A DNA stretch of 64,000 nt, taken from positions 1-64,000 of the forward strand of contig CAKSQO010000011.1 in assembly GCA_934486615.1 (NCBI GenBank), written 5' to 3'. Positions 15,514 through 24,798 of the stretch are shown here, piece by piece; the first letter of the stretch is position 1; every line of letters begins with the position of its first letter. Made by a program: the position numbers and the translations under genes. Below the pieces are notes generated by a model, which did no database searches, had not been told where the DNA came from, and was given only the letters and a program-made list of their open reading frames with translations. This DNA comes from an uncultured Eubacteriales bacterium. GTDB lineage: Bacteria > Bacillota > Clostridia > Oscillospirales > Acutalibacteraceae.

Positions 15514-16695
15514 TCACAGGCCGCGGCGCTTTAGGTCGGCGACAAGCTGCACATAGAACTCGCGCACGTCAAAGCCGCGGATATTCTCACGGTTTAAGTC
15601 GATCATATCGCCGTGCGAGATGCCGCGTCGGCCCTTCGGGCGCAGCATTGTCAGACTCTCGCCCCACCCGAACGACTCCGCGCCGACAAGGCCGTCGTTT
15701 TCGCCGTCGAACAGCTTTACGAAAAAGTGGGTCATATTCAGCGGAAAGCGACCCGATGTCGCCCTTCTTTGCACCGAGCCGACCGAAGCGCAGTAAACGC
15801 CGTCGGGGTCGGCAAGCTCGGCGTTGAGCGCCTTGCAGCGCGCGGCGGTCAGGTCGAAGGTCGCGGCGAGAAAATCAGGCTCGGTGTCGCCGAGCTTTTC
15901 GGCGGCCGCATTATAAGTGCGCGCGATGGCGTTTTTCATTCGCTCGGGTACCTTTTCAAAAAGGTAGTCGGCGAATTTGCAGCCGCGGTGCGGCGTGTTT
16001 ATCGTGATGAGCGAGGCGACCCTTTCGCGCGCCGCGTCGTCTGCGAGCATTTTGCGCACGTCGAGTCCGCCCTTTGAATGGGCGATGATGTTGACCTTTT
16101 CGCAGCCCGTTTTTTCGGTGATTTCGAGCAAGCGGCTTTTAAGCTGCTCGGCGCTCGCAGCAACGCTTGACGCGCTGTTGTGCTCGCCGTAGAACACGGC
16201 TGCGCCGTTTGCTTCAAGCTCGCGCGGGATGCGTCCCCAGTAATTGACGAGCCTGAAATCACGGAAAAACACGCCGTGAACGAACAAAACAGGATACTTT
16301 GTCGCGCAAATTCTGTCGGCGGCACGCGACTCGTTCAGGCGCAGCTTTTCGCACTCGAAGCGGTACTCGCGGTCGGCGGTTACGATGATGTCGGTCAGCA
16401 TTATCAGGTTCGCAATCGGGATAAGGCCGAGCAGCAGCCCGAGCACGCGCTTTTTCAGCCGCAACTGGTTGCAGGTGATGTAGACGATGATGATTCCTGT
16501 CCAGAACACAAGCGAGCAGAGCAGGATTACGAGCACCAGCTTAATAATGAAGCCCGCGCGGGAAGTGCTCCATTCCGAGAAGCCGAGCGGCGCTTTAAGA
16601 TAGTCGTACAGATAGACCGCGCCGAACACGCAGCACAAGAGCAAGAACACCTTCAGCAGTATACTGCCGAGCTTTAGGGCTTTCAGTCTTTTCAA
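15514..16695 (-). CDS. Membrane-anchored lipase/alpha-beta hydrolase
   Basis: A 393-residue serine hydrolase. Three N-terminal membrane helices (about the first 120 residues) anchor it; the hydrolase domain starts at YPVLFVHGVFF (oxyanion HG motif) and has the nucleophile elbow NIIAHSKGG with Ser207. The acid and histidine are probably in the DGLVGAESFGW and ISHGDMIDL segments. This resembles triacylglycerol lipase/esterase proteins of Clostridia that act on membrane or exogenous lipids; substrate unknown. I start at TTG 16695 because GGGGGAAC lies just upstream; the frame is open to 16755. Confidence 0.85.
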   Translation of the reverse strand: MKRLKALKLGSILLKVFLLLCCVFGAVYLYDYLKAPLGFSEWSTSRAGFIIKLVLVILLCSLVFWTGIIIVYITCNQLRLKKRVLGLLLGLIPIANLIMLTDIIVTADREYRFECEKLRLNESRAADRICATKYPVLFVHGVFFRDFRLVNYWGRIPRELEANGAAVFYGEHNSASSVAASAEQLKSRLLEITEKTGCEKVNIIAHSKGGLDVRKMLADDAARERVASLITINTPHRGCKFADYLFEKVPERMKNAIARTYNAAAEKLGDTEPDFLAATFDLTAARCKALNAELADPDGVYCASVGSVQRRATSGRFPLNMTHFFVKLFDGENDGLVGAESFGWGESLTMLRPKGRRGISHGDMIDLNRENIRGFDVREFYVQLVADLKRRGL

Positions 16696-16742
16696 GGGTC
16701 GTTCCCCCTTTCGGGTCAATTCTACCACAGAAATGTGAATAA

Positions 16743-16781
16743 ATAAAGCCGTCATTTTCGCAAAAGTTAAAATGACGGCTT
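16743..16781 (-). terminator. Terminator of the aryl-acid operon
   Basis: A 14-bp perfect inverted repeat with T-rich minus-strand tail, after the ACT gene and before the lipase gene. The 111 bases up to 16892 show nothing else. Confidence 0.82.
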
Positions 16782-16892
16782 TGGTTATATTGCACTTTGA
16801 GATAGTGCCCGCAGATGAAAGACGCTCGTTTTTGCCTGTCGGATCTCAGGGTAAAAAGCCGACGAAAACGCTTTAAAGTCCGCTTAACACTA

Positions 16893-17309
16893 TCAATTTA
16901 TACTGTCGACGAGGTCGGCGAACGGCAAAGTCTCTATCAGACGCGAGGCGAGCGCGTTGTCGCTCAGGCGCATAACGACATTGGCGCTGCTGCCGCTGCC
17001 GAAGGCGTAGAGGTACTCGACCGTCAGCCCGTTGTCGGACAGCACGCGCAGCACGTCGGTCAGCGCGCCCGGACGGTCGGAGACCGACACGACAGTGACG
17101 GGATTGACCGAGACGAGGAAGTCGCGGCCTTTAAGTGCGGCTTCGGCGGCCTTGGGATCGCTGACTATCATACGGACGATGCCGTAATTCTGCGTGTCGG
17201 CGATGCTCATTGCGCGAATATCGACTCCCGCGTCGGCCACGGTGGAGAGGACGTCTCCGAGCGCGCCGTTTTTGTTGGGAGCGAAAACGGATAACTGCTG
17301 AACTGCCAT
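16893..17309 (-). CDS. Tandem ACT-domain protein
   Basis: A 138-residue protein made of two ACT domains (about 1-65 and 68-138; the second opens PVTVVSVSDRPGALTDVLRVL). ACT pairs bind small ligands, usually amino acids, and regulate enzymes. This stand-alone type is regularly found beside phenylacetate-CoA ligase in anaerobes, so it may sense an aromatic amino or aryl acid; that is inference. It is the last gene of the operon, 14 bases after paaK, with GGAGGG before the ATG. Confidence 0.9.
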   Translation of the reverse strand: MAVQQLSVFAPNKNGALGDVLSTVADAGVDIRAMSIADTQNYGIVRMIVSDPKAAEAALKGRDFLVSVNPVTVVSVSDRPGALTDVLRVLSDNGLTVEYLYAFGSGSSANVVMRLSDNALASRLIETLPFADLVDSIN

Positions 17310-17323
17310 AGCTGAAACCCTCC

Positions 17324-18640
17324 TTAATCGTGAAGCTTACGCTTGTCTATAAGCCTGACGGCCTTGCCCTCGCTGCGCTGAACGGATTTGGGCGCGACAA
17401 GGTGCACCGCAGGGCTTATGCCGAGCATGGTGCGCATTGCGGCAACAAGCTCGTGCTCAAGAGCGTTCAGATCCTTGACTGTATCGGTGAACTTGTCGTT
17501 TGTCAGCTCGACGTTGATGTCGAAAGTATCGGTATTGTTGACGCGGTCGATGACTATCTGATAGTTCGAGCTGTAGCCCTCGCTCATCAGCACCGACTCG
17601 ATCTGTGACGGGAACACGTTCACGCCGCGGATTATCAGCATATCGTCGCTTCTGCCCATAGGCTTGGACATACGCACATGGGTGCGTCCGCAGCGGCACC
17701 TTTCGCGGTTAAGCACGCAGATGTCGCGCGTGCGGTAGCGAATGAGCGGAAACGCCTCCTTGGTTATGCAGGTAAAGACAAGCTCGCCCTTGCTGCCGTC
17801 GGGGAGCACCTCGCCCGTGTCGGGGTCGATTATCTCGGCGATGAAGTGATCCTCGTTGATGTGCAGGCCGTTGAACTCGTCGCATTCAAAGGCGACGCCC
17901 GGGCCGCTTACCTCGGTCAGGCCGTAGATGTCGAACGCCTTTATTCCGAGCGAGCGTTCGATGTCGCGGCGCATTTCCTCCGTCCACGGCTCCGCGCCGA
18001 AGATGCCAGACTTGAGCTTGTTGTCCTCGGGCTTGTAGCCGCGCTCGGCGAGCGATTCGCCGAGATATGCGGCGTATGACGGCGTGCAGCAGAGAATTGT
18101 CGAGCCGAGATCCATCATAAACTGAATCTGGCGCTCGGTGTTGCCCGACGACATCGGCAGCGTCAGGCAGCCGACCTTGTGCGAGCCGCCGTGAATCCCC
18201 GCGCCGCCGGTGAACAGGCCGTAGCCGTAGCAGTCCTGAACAACGTCGTCGCGGGTGCCGCCCGCAGCGACGATGGCTCTGGCGCAGCAGTCCTCCCACA
18301 AATCAACGTCGTTGCGGGTATAGAACGCGATGACACGTTTGCCCGTTGTGCCGGAGGTCGACTGTATCCTCACGCAGTCGCTGAGCGGCTTGCCCAACAG
18401 GCCGTATGGATAGGCCTCGCGCAGGTCGGCCTTGCTGATAAAGGGCAGCCTGTGCAGATCCTCAATGCCGTGAATGTCCTCGGGCTTTACGCCTTTTTTA
18501 TCCATAAGGTCGCGGTAATATGCAACCGAGTCATAGACGTGTCTGACCTGCTTGACCAGGCGTTCGGACTGGAGCGCGCGAAGCTGCTCTAAGGGCATGG
18601 TTTCGATGTCTTCCTGATAATAGCACTCGCTCATTTTCAC
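17324..18640 (-). CDS. paaK: Phenylacetate-CoA ligase
   Basis: A 438-residue ANL-superfamily adenylating enzyme, the usual PaaK length. The ATP loop is QSTSGTTGKRVIAFY, the AMP-binding motif is DIYGLTEVSGPG, and the C-terminal subdomain hinge is at GRSDDMLIIRGVNVFPSQIE. With IorAB the reaction likely runs towards arylacetate: arylacetyl-CoA from the oxidoreductase is cleaved to the acid with ATP gain, or arylacids are activated. It lies 9 bases after iorB and 14 before the ACT gene. In archaeal and clostridial fermenters this trio handles Phe, Tyr and Trp. Confidence 0.95.
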   Translation of the reverse strand: MKMSECYYQEDIETMPLEQLRALQSERLVKQVRHVYDSVAYYRDLMDKKGVKPEDIHGIEDLHRLPFISKADLREAYPYGLLGKPLSDCVRIQSTSGTTGKRVIAFYTRNDVDLWEDCCARAIVAAGGTRDDVVQDCYGYGLFTGGAGIHGGSHKVGCLTLPMSSGNTERQIQFMMDLGSTILCCTPSYAAYLGESLAERGYKPEDNKLKSGIFGAEPWTEEMRRDIERSLGIKAFDIYGLTEVSGPGVAFECDEFNGLHINEDHFIAEIIDPDTGEVLPDGSKGELVFTCITKEAFPLIRYRTRDICVLNRERCRCGRTHVRMSKPMGRSDDMLIIRGVNVFPSQIESVLMSEGYSSNYQIVIDRVNNTDTFDINVELTNDKFTDTVKDLNALEHELVAAMRTMLGISPAVHLVAPKSVQRSEGKAVRLIDKRKLHD

Positions 18641-18649
18641 TTCTCCCCG

Positions 18650-19222
18650 TCAGTTGTGATAGCCGAGATCGAAAGCCTTTTTGTTGACCTCGACAAACTT
18701 CGGCGCAACGGTTGTTTCGATAGCCTTCAGCCACTTGTCATAGCTTATGTGAAAATTCTTTGCAAGGCGACCCATAAGGACGATGTTGACGGCCTTGGGC
18801 GTGCCCGCCTGCTCGGCGAGAGTCAGCGCGTCGATGCGGTCGACCTTTGCGCCTTTGGCTTCAAGCTCGTCGAGCACCTTATCAGGATACTCAGCAGCGC
18901 CTGTGATAACGGGCATGGGGTCGATCTGCTGGGTGTTGGTGACGATTATTCCGTCCTTTGCAAGGTAGGGCGCATAGCGCGCGGCCTCCAGCTTCTCGAA
19001 CGAGACGATGTAGTCGGCCTCGCCCTTGTCGACGATAGGCGAATAGACCTTGTCGCCGAAGCGAACGTAGGTCACGACGCTGCCGCCGCGCTGGCTCATT
19101 CCGTGGACTTCGGATACCTTTACGTCGTAGCCCTCGCCGACGAGCAGACGGCCGAGCAGCTTGCTTGCGAGCAGACTTCCCTGTCCGCCGACGCCGACGA
19201 TCATAATGTTTGTGGTTTTCAT
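18650..19222 (-). CDS. iorB: Indolepyruvate ferredoxin oxidoreductase, beta subunit
   Basis: A 190-residue gamma-type 2-oxoacid oxidoreductase subunit: MIVGVGGQGSLLASKLLGR is the glycine-rich opening and VHGMSQRGGSV the second family motif. It works with IorA to convert aryl pyruvates to aryl-acetyl-CoA while reducing ferredoxin. The ATG at 19222 overlaps the iorA TAA by one base (TAATG), so translation is coupled. An in-frame upstream extension inside iorA is rejected for that reason. Confidence 0.95.
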   Translation of the reverse strand: MKTTNIMIVGVGGQGSLLASKLLGRLLVGEGYDVKVSEVHGMSQRGGSVVTYVRFGDKVYSPIVDKGEADYIVSFEKLEAARYAPYLAKDGIIVTNTQQIDPMPVITGAAEYPDKVLDELEAKGAKVDRIDALTLAEQAGTPKAVNIVLMGRLAKNFHISYDKWLKAIETTVAPKFVEVNKKAFDLGYHN

Positions 19223-20961
19223 TATTCCGCCTCCCCGCTTTCTATAGCCTTTACGCCGCAAAGCTGCGAGCACACTCCGCAGCCGACGCAAAGCGTAGTG
19301 TCGATGTGCGCCTTGCCGTTTTTCATGCTGACGGCGGGGCAGCCCAGACGCATACAGCTCTTGCAGCCGACGCAGCGGTCGGTGCTCACCTTGACGGGAG
19401 CCTTAGGCTTGACATATTTAAGCAGCACGCACGGGCGGCGCGAGATTATGACCGACGGCTCCTCGGCGGCCAGCTCCTCCTTGACGGCGGTCTCGCACGC
19501 CTTGAGGTCATAGGGGTCGACGACGCGCACGCGGTTGATTCCGATTGCCCGGCACAGCGTTTCGAGGTCGACCTTTGAGGCGGGATCGCCCTTGAGGTTG
19601 TAGCCCGTGGTCGGGTTCTGCTGATGGCCGGTCATGCCCGTGATGGAGTTATCAAGGATTATAACGGTCGAGTTCGACGCATTGTAGGCGATGTTGACAA
19701 GGCCTGTCATACCCGAATGCATAAAGGTCGAATCGCCGATGACGGCGACGGTCTTGCCCTCACTCTCGCTTGAGAGCGCCTTGTTAAAGCCGTGGATACC
19801 CGAAATCGACGCGCCCATGCACAGGGTGGAGTCGACCGCGCACAGCGGTGCCTGAGCACCGAGGGTGTAGCAACCGATGTCGCCGATGACGTGCAGCTTC
19901 AGCTTTGAAAGCGTGAAGTACATACCGCGGTGCGGGCAGCCCGCACACATTACGGGCGGACGTCCGGGAATGGCGCTGTCGGCTGAGAAGCCCTGCTTCG
20001 GCTCAAGGCCGAACGCGGCGGCAACGGTCGACTGCGAGAACTCGCCGATGCAGGAGAACAGGCTCTTGCCCTCGCACTCAACGCCGATTGATTTGCAGTG
20101 ATTTTCGATTATCGGGTCAAGCTCCTCGATAACAACGACGCGGTCAACCTTAGCCGCGAAGTCCTTGATGAGCTTGACGGGCAGCGGGTTGACAAGGCCT
20201 ATCTTCAGCACGCTGACAGAGTCGCCCAGCGCCTCCTTCGTGTACTGATACGACGTGCCCGAGGTGATGACGCCGACCTTGGTCGAGCCCATTTCGACGC
20301 GGTTGAAAGGACATGTCTCGGCAAACTCGGTCAAGTCGGCCGTGCGCTGCTCAACGATCGGGTGGCGCAGCTTTGCGTAGCCGGGCATCATTATGTATTT
20401 GGCGGCGTTTTTGACGTATTCCCTGTGCTCGGCGACAGTTCTCTCGCCCGTCTCGACTATGCCCTGCGAGTGCGCGATCCTCGTGCACATTCTGAGCAGA
20501 AACGGCGTGTCGAAGCGCTCTGAAAGCTCGAACGCGCTCTTGGCAAATTCGTACGCCTCGGCCGAATCGGCAGGCTCGAGCATCGGCACCTTCGCGGCTA
20601 TCGCATAGTGGCGCGAGTCCTGCTCGTTCTGCGACGAGTGCATGGCGGGGTCGTCCGCAACGCAGACGACGATGCCGCCGGTAACGCCCGTGTAGGACAG
20701 CGTAAACAGCGGGTCGGCCGCGACGTTCAGCCCGACGTGCTTCATAGCGCAGCAAGCACGACGGCCCGCAAGGGACGCGCCGAAAGCGACCTCGCAGGCT
20801 ACCTTTTCATTGGGCGCCCACTCGGCGTAGACGTCCTCGTATTTTGCAATAAATTCGGTGATCTCGGTCGACGGCGTGCCGGGATAGCTCGAGACTATCT
20901 CAACGCCGCCCTCGTAGAGACCTCTGGCAACGGCTTCGTTGCCGATCATCAGTTTTTTCAT
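19222..20961 (-). CDS. iorA: Indolepyruvate ferredoxin oxidoreductase, alpha subunit
   Basis: A 579-residue TPP enzyme subunit. It contains the pyrimidine-binding domain (SSYPGTPSTEITEF near residue 20), the TPP/Mg segment GDSTFMHSGMTGLVN (about 420) and GHQQNPTTG, and a C-terminal two-cluster ferredoxin domain (about 530-575) with CVGCKSCMRLGCP and CVGCGVCSQLCG. Together with IorB it oxidatively decarboxylates indole-, phenyl- and hydroxyphenyl-pyruvate. The chosen ATG has AAAGGAGAAACC upstream. An intrinsic terminator lies in the 78-base gap after the symporter gene, so expression of this and later genes may be reduced or separately started. Confidence 0.96.
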   Translation of the reverse strand: MKKLMIGNEAVARGLYEGGVEIVSSYPGTPSTEITEFIAKYEDVYAEWAPNEKVACEVAFGASLAGRRACCAMKHVGLNVAADPLFTLSYTGVTGGIVVCVADDPAMHSSQNEQDSRHYAIAAKVPMLEPADSAEAYEFAKSAFELSERFDTPFLLRMCTRIAHSQGIVETGERTVAEHREYVKNAAKYIMMPGYAKLRHPIVEQRTADLTEFAETCPFNRVEMGSTKVGVITSGTSYQYTKEALGDSVSVLKIGLVNPLPVKLIKDFAAKVDRVVVIEELDPIIENHCKSIGVECEGKSLFSCIGEFSQSTVAAAFGLEPKQGFSADSAIPGRPPVMCAGCPHRGMYFTLSKLKLHVIGDIGCYTLGAQAPLCAVDSTLCMGASISGIHGFNKALSSESEGKTVAVIGDSTFMHSGMTGLVNIAYNASNSTVIILDNSITGMTGHQQNPTTGYNLKGDPASKVDLETLCRAIGINRVRVVDPYDLKACETAVKEELAAEEPSVIISRRPCVLLKYVKPKAPVKVSTDRCVGCKSCMRLGCPAVSMKNGKAHIDTTLCVGCGVCSQLCGVKAIESGEAE

Positions 20962-20987
20962 CGGTTTCTCCTTTAAGCGAAAGAGAC

Positions 20988-21027
20988 GAAAAAAGCCGTC
21001 CTTTGTCAAAAAGGCTAAGGGCGGCTT
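20988..21027 (-). terminator. Terminator-like hairpin between the symporter and iorA
   Basis: Stem about 20993-21003 with 21017-21027 (one G-U pair) followed by TTTTTT on the minus strand. It is inside an otherwise co-directional operon. A TTGACA sits in the hairpin loop but no good -10 follows. Confidence 0.6.
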
Positions 21028-21039
21028 CCCTTACGCTGA

Positions 21040-22617
21040 TTATTTACCGAGAGAGTCGGTTACTTCCACCGTTCTCGTCTCATTGTAGCAAGCAAACATC
21101 TCGCCGACATTCCGAGGACGCGACTTGGGGGTAACAAGGCTTACAAGCGGCACGAGTATCAGACCGCCGACCATTGCGAACACGCCCGAGTAGAGCGAGT
21201 TGGTGAACACAAAGCCGAGCGCGCCCGACGGCATCGGCAGCACGCCGAGGGAAATGAGCAGCTGCGCCGTCTCGAGCCCGACTCCGAAAATGAAGCCGAC
21301 GGCAACGCCGACGCGCGAGGTGCCCTTCCAGTACAGGCCGTAAAGGAACGGCGCCAGGAATGCTCCCGCAAGCGCTCCCCACGACACTCCCATCATCTGA
21401 GCGATCATCGAGAAGTTATACTTATCTTTAAGTATAGCAATTATTGCAGAAACTGCAATAAAAAATACGATAAATATTTTTAAAATGCGGATTTTTTTCT
21501 TTTCGTCGACGTTCTTTTTTCCCATAAGGATAACGTCGAGCGTCAGCGTCGACGACGAAGTCAGCACGAGCGAAGACAGCGTCGACATCGAAGCCGCAAG
21601 CACGAGCACCATTACTATTGCGACGATGAAGCTCGGCAGTGAGCTGACGATAGTCGGGATAATGGCGTCGAATTTTCTGAAGGTGCTCGCATCGTTTGTC
21701 AGCTGCTCGGTGTAGAGCCGGCCGAAGCCGCCGAGGAAGTAGCAGCCGCCCGCAACGACAATTGCGAAGAAGGTCGAGATTATCGTGCCCTTTTTAATGG
21801 AGTCCTCGTCCCTGATGGAATAGAACTTGCCGACCATCTGCGGCAGTCCCCATGTACCGAGCGAGGTCAGCACCACGACAAACAGCAGGTAAAGCGGCTG
21901 CGCGCCGAAGAACGAGGTGAACGCACCCTGCGCTCCCGCAGTCTGCGGATAGGGCGACTGCACCTGCGACAGCTTCTCGATTGCAGCGGTCAGGCCGCCG
22001 TTTTTGACAAGCATTGCGCCGATGACGGCCACGATGCCGCCGAGCATTACTATGCCCTGAATAAAGTCGTTGATGGCCGTTGCCATATAGCCGCCGAAGA
22101 TGACGTACAGTCCCGTCAGCACCGACATCACGACGATGACGACCCAGTAGGGAATGTTGAACGCGATGTTGAACAGGCTCGACAGGCCGTTGTAAAGCGA
22201 AGCGGTGTAAGGAATAAGGAAGATGAACACGATAGCGCTCGCGGCGACCTTGAGCTTGTTTGAGTCAAAGCGCTTGCCGAAGAAGTCGGGCATGGTGCGC
22301 GAGCCGAGGTGCTGGGTCATAACGCGGGTGCGGCGGCCGAGCACGCTCCAAGCGAGCAGCGAACCGATGAATGCGTTTCCCAGTCCTATCCAGGTCGAAG
22401 CGAGGCCGAAGTTCCAGCCGAACTGACCCGCATAGCCGACGAAAATAACCGCCGAAAAGTACGACGTGCCGAAGGCGAAGGCCGACAGCCATGCGCCGAC
22501 TCCCCTCCCGCCGAGAACGAAGCTGTCAACGCTCTTTGCGTGTTGGCGGCAGGAGACACCGACGCCGAGCATAAGAGCAAAAAACAGCGCAAGCATAACT
22601 GCTGTCATTACTATCAT
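21040..22617 (-). CDS. Sodium:solute symporter family transporter
   Basis: A 525-residue SSS-family protein with about 13 membrane helices and the LeuT-type fold. The segment SFVLGGRGVGAWLSAFAFGTSYFSAVIFVGYAG is the conserved first-helix region with sodium-site small residues; MVGKFYSIRDEDSIKKG resembles PutP/PanF relatives. The substrate cannot be read from sequence; its place between an acyl-CoA synthetase and iorAB-paaK suggests uptake of an aryl or other carboxylic acid, or of an aromatic amino acid. Twelve bases follow the synthetase gene. Confidence 0.9.
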   Translation of the reverse strand: MIVMTAVMLALFFALMLGVGVSCRQHAKSVDSFVLGGRGVGAWLSAFAFGTSYFSAVIFVGYAGQFGWNFGLASTWIGLGNAFIGSLLAWSVLGRRTRVMTQHLGSRTMPDFFGKRFDSNKLKVAASAIVFIFLIPYTASLYNGLSSLFNIAFNIPYWVVIVVMSVLTGLYVIFGGYMATAINDFIQGIVMLGGIVAVIGAMLVKNGGLTAAIEKLSQVQSPYPQTAGAQGAFTSFFGAQPLYLLFVVVLTSLGTWGLPQMVGKFYSIRDEDSIKKGTIISTFFAIVVAGGCYFLGGFGRLYTEQLTNDASTFRKFDAIIPTIVSSLPSFIVAIVMVLVLAASMSTLSSLVLTSSSTLTLDVILMGKKNVDEKKKIRILKIFIVFFIAVSAIIAILKDKYNFSMIAQMMGVSWGALAGAFLAPFLYGLYWKGTSRVGVAVGFIFGVGLETAQLLISLGVLPMPSGALGFVFTNSLYSGVFAMVGGLILVPLVSLVTPKSRPRNVGEMFACYNETRTVEVTDSLGK

Positions 22618-22629
22618 TTATAATACACC

Positions 22630-24264
22630 TCACGATTTGTTCTGTGCGTCGACAAGGTCGGCTGAGCCGTACTTTACGCGCAGAGCAGGCTTTTCGATCT
22701 TGCCTGTGGGATTGCGCGGAACATCTGCGAATATGATCTTGCGCGGGCGCTTGTACCGCGGCAGCGCCTTGCAGAATTCGTTTATATCGTCCTCACTGCA
22801 CTCAAAGCCGTCCTTGACCTCAATTATCGCGGCGGCAATTTCGCCGAGCCGCTTGTCGGGCAGTCCGATGACCGCAACGTCCTTGACGGCGGGGTGAGTG
22901 ATGATGAAGTCCTCGATCTGAACGGGATACAGGTTCTCCCCTCCCGTGATTATAACGTCCTTTTTGCGGTCGACAAGGAAGATGAAGCCGTCCTCGTCCT
23001 GACGCGCCATGTCGCCCGTAAAGAGCCAGCCGTCGCGAATGGTCTTCGCGGTCGCCTCGGGGTCGTTATAGTAGCACTCCATCACGCCCGGGCCTTTAAG
23101 GCACAGCTCGCCCACATCGCCCTGTTTGACGGCAGCGCCGCTTTCGTCGGCAATCTTGACCTCCCAGCCGTAGCCGGGCACGCCTATCGCACCGACCTTG
23201 TCGACGTTGTCAACTCCGAGGTGCACGGCACCCGGACCGATCGACTCGGACAGGCCGTAGTTGGTATCGTACTTCTGATTAGGAAAATACTGCAGCCAGC
23301 GGTGGATAAGGCTCTGCGGCACGGGCTGCGCGCCGATGTGCATCAGCCGCCACTGCGAGAGCGTGTAATCCTTAAGCTTGAGCCGACCGCTGTCAAGCGC
23401 ATCGAGTATGTCCTGCGCCCACGGAACGAGCAGCCAGACTATCGTGCACTTCTCGCGCGAGACGGCGTCAAGAATGAACTCGGGGCGCGTTCCGCGCAGA
23501 ATGACGGCTTTCGACCCCGAAATAAGCGAGCCGAACCAGTGCATCTTTGCGCCCGTATGATAGAGCGGCGGAATGCACAGAAATACGTCGTCCCTGGTCT
23601 GGCCGTGGTGCTGTTGCTCGACTTTTGCCGCGTGCATAAGGCTGCGGTGCTTATGTAAAATGGCTTTCGGGAAGCCTGTTGTACCGCTTGAAAAATAGAT
23701 CGCGGCGTAGTCGTCCTCGGTCAGCTCAACGCCCGGCTCGGCGCTCGGGAAGTTGGCCGTCAGCGACGCGTAGTCCTCCGCAAAAGAAGGACACGCTTCG
23801 CCGTAATAAATGAGCAGGCGGTTGGTCGAAATGTCGTCGGCGATCTCCTCCACGCGGCCGATGAACTCCGTGCCGAACACGAGCGCGTCGGCCTCGGCGA
23901 GGTCAAGGCAATACTTTATCTCGTCGGACGAGTATCGGAAGTTCAGCGGCACTGCGAGCGCGCCGATCTTCAGCACGCCGAAGTATATCGGCAGCCACTC
24001 AAGGCAGTTCATAAGCAGGATAGCGACCTTGTCGCCCTTGCGCACCCCGCGCGAGGCGAGCGCATTTGCAAAGCGGTTGGCCTTTTCGTTGAACACCGCC
24101 CAGCTTATCTCGCGGCGATAGTGAGGAGCGCGGTCGGTCTCGACGAGGTCGTACTCGCGCCAGGTTATCCTGCGCGTTTCTGGCACCTCGGGGTTTATCT
24201 CGACAAGTGCGATGTCGCGGCCGAAGCGGCGCGCGTTGTCCTCAAGCAGCTGCATAATAGTCAT
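22630..24264 (-). CDS. AMP-dependent acyl-CoA synthetase
   Basis: A 544-residue class I adenylate-forming enzyme. P-loop YFSSGTTGFPKAILHKH (about residue 190), A5 motif NYGLSESIGPG, A7 GDMARQDEDGFIFLVDR and A8 KDVIITGGENLYP, with the catalytic lysine near the C-terminus in NPTGKIEKP. It activates a carboxylic acid to its CoA thioester with ATP; medium/long-chain or aryl acids fit this branch. It is the promoter-proximal gene of the aryl-acid operon, distinct from PaaK. GAGGT precedes the ATG. Confidence 0.93.
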   Translation of the reverse strand: MTIMQLLEDNARRFGRDIALVEINPEVPETRRITWREYDLVETDRAPHYRREISWAVFNEKANRFANALASRGVRKGDKVAILLMNCLEWLPIYFGVLKIGALAVPLNFRYSSDEIKYCLDLAEADALVFGTEFIGRVEEIADDISTNRLLIYYGEACPSFAEDYASLTANFPSAEPGVELTEDDYAAIYFSSGTTGFPKAILHKHRSLMHAAKVEQQHHGQTRDDVFLCIPPLYHTGAKMHWFGSLISGSKAVILRGTRPEFILDAVSREKCTIVWLLVPWAQDILDALDSGRLKLKDYTLSQWRLMHIGAQPVPQSLIHRWLQYFPNQKYDTNYGLSESIGPGAVHLGVDNVDKVGAIGVPGYGWEVKIADESGAAVKQGDVGELCLKGPGVMECYYNDPEATAKTIRDGWLFTGDMARQDEDGFIFLVDRKKDVIITGGENLYPVQIEDFIITHPAVKDVAVIGLPDKRLGEIAAAIIEVKDGFECSEDDINEFCKALPRYKRPRKIIFADVPRNPTGKIEKPALRVKYGSADLVDAQNKS

Positions 24265-24334
24265 TTTCGTTTTACCTCACGCCCGGGCGGTTTTCGTCCG
24301 TTGATACTTACGGAAATTTTTCCGTTGCTTTTAC

Positions 24335-24363
24335 AGTATAAAGCTTTAACTCGTAAAAGTCAA
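24335..24363 (-). promoter_or_regulatory. Promoter of the aryl-acid operon, with repeated flanking motif
   Basis: On the minus strand TTGACT (24363-24358), 17 bases, TATACT (24340-24335). An ACGAGT-A/T-AAAGC motif occurs twice, once in the spacer and once about 28 bases upstream, a possible direct-repeat operator. From 24364 to 24627 I see no gene or RNA. Confidence 0.68.
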
Positions 24364-24627
24364 GAAGAAATTTTAACGCTTTTACTCGTTGAAGCATAAC
24401 AGCCGATTTTACGCCCGCTTTCCGTTGTTGGGCAAGCCGTTCGGCGCAACGAAGGACCGTGAAAAGCGTATCGGGGCGCGCCCCGAAACGCCGTCGGCGG
24501 AGCGCTTTCTCCGGTTTGCCGAACGGGCAGTCGACAGCCGCTTATATAACTGAACGTGTGTATTCCCTGCCCGCCGATATTCTGCCGATATTTTTTCTCT
24601 CGCGCCCGATGCGGACAAAAATCGCTC

Positions 24628-24656
24628 TTGATTTTGCCGCTCGCGTGTGGTAAGAT
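24628..24656 (+). promoter_or_regulatory. tRNA-Leu(CAA) promoter
   Basis: TTGATT (24628-24633), 17 bases, TAAGAT (24651-24656), 20 bases before the tRNA. Confidence 0.7.
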
Positions 24657-24676
24657 AATTGAGCGCAATTTAATAA

Positions 24677-24763
24677 GCCGATGTGGTGGAATTGGCAGAC
24701 GCGCCGGACTCAAAATCCGGTGGTAGCGATACCGTGCGGGTTCGACCCCCGCCATCGGCACCA
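24677..24763 (+). tRNA. tRNA-Leu(CAA)
   Basis: A class II tRNA of 87 bases: acceptor GCCGATG/CATCGGC, anticodon stem CCGGA/TCCGG around CTCAAAA (anticodon CAA, reads TTG), long variable arm, T-arm and encoded CCA. Confidence 0.96.
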
Positions 24764-24767
24764 AAAA

Positions 24768-24797
24768 AGAGACTTGGCTTATGCTAAGTCTCTTTTT
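24768..24797 (+). terminator. Terminator of tRNA-Leu(CAA)
   Basis: AGAGACTTGGC pairs with GCTAAGTCTCT (one G-T) and is followed by TTTTT. Confidence 0.87.
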
Positions 24798-24798
24798 C

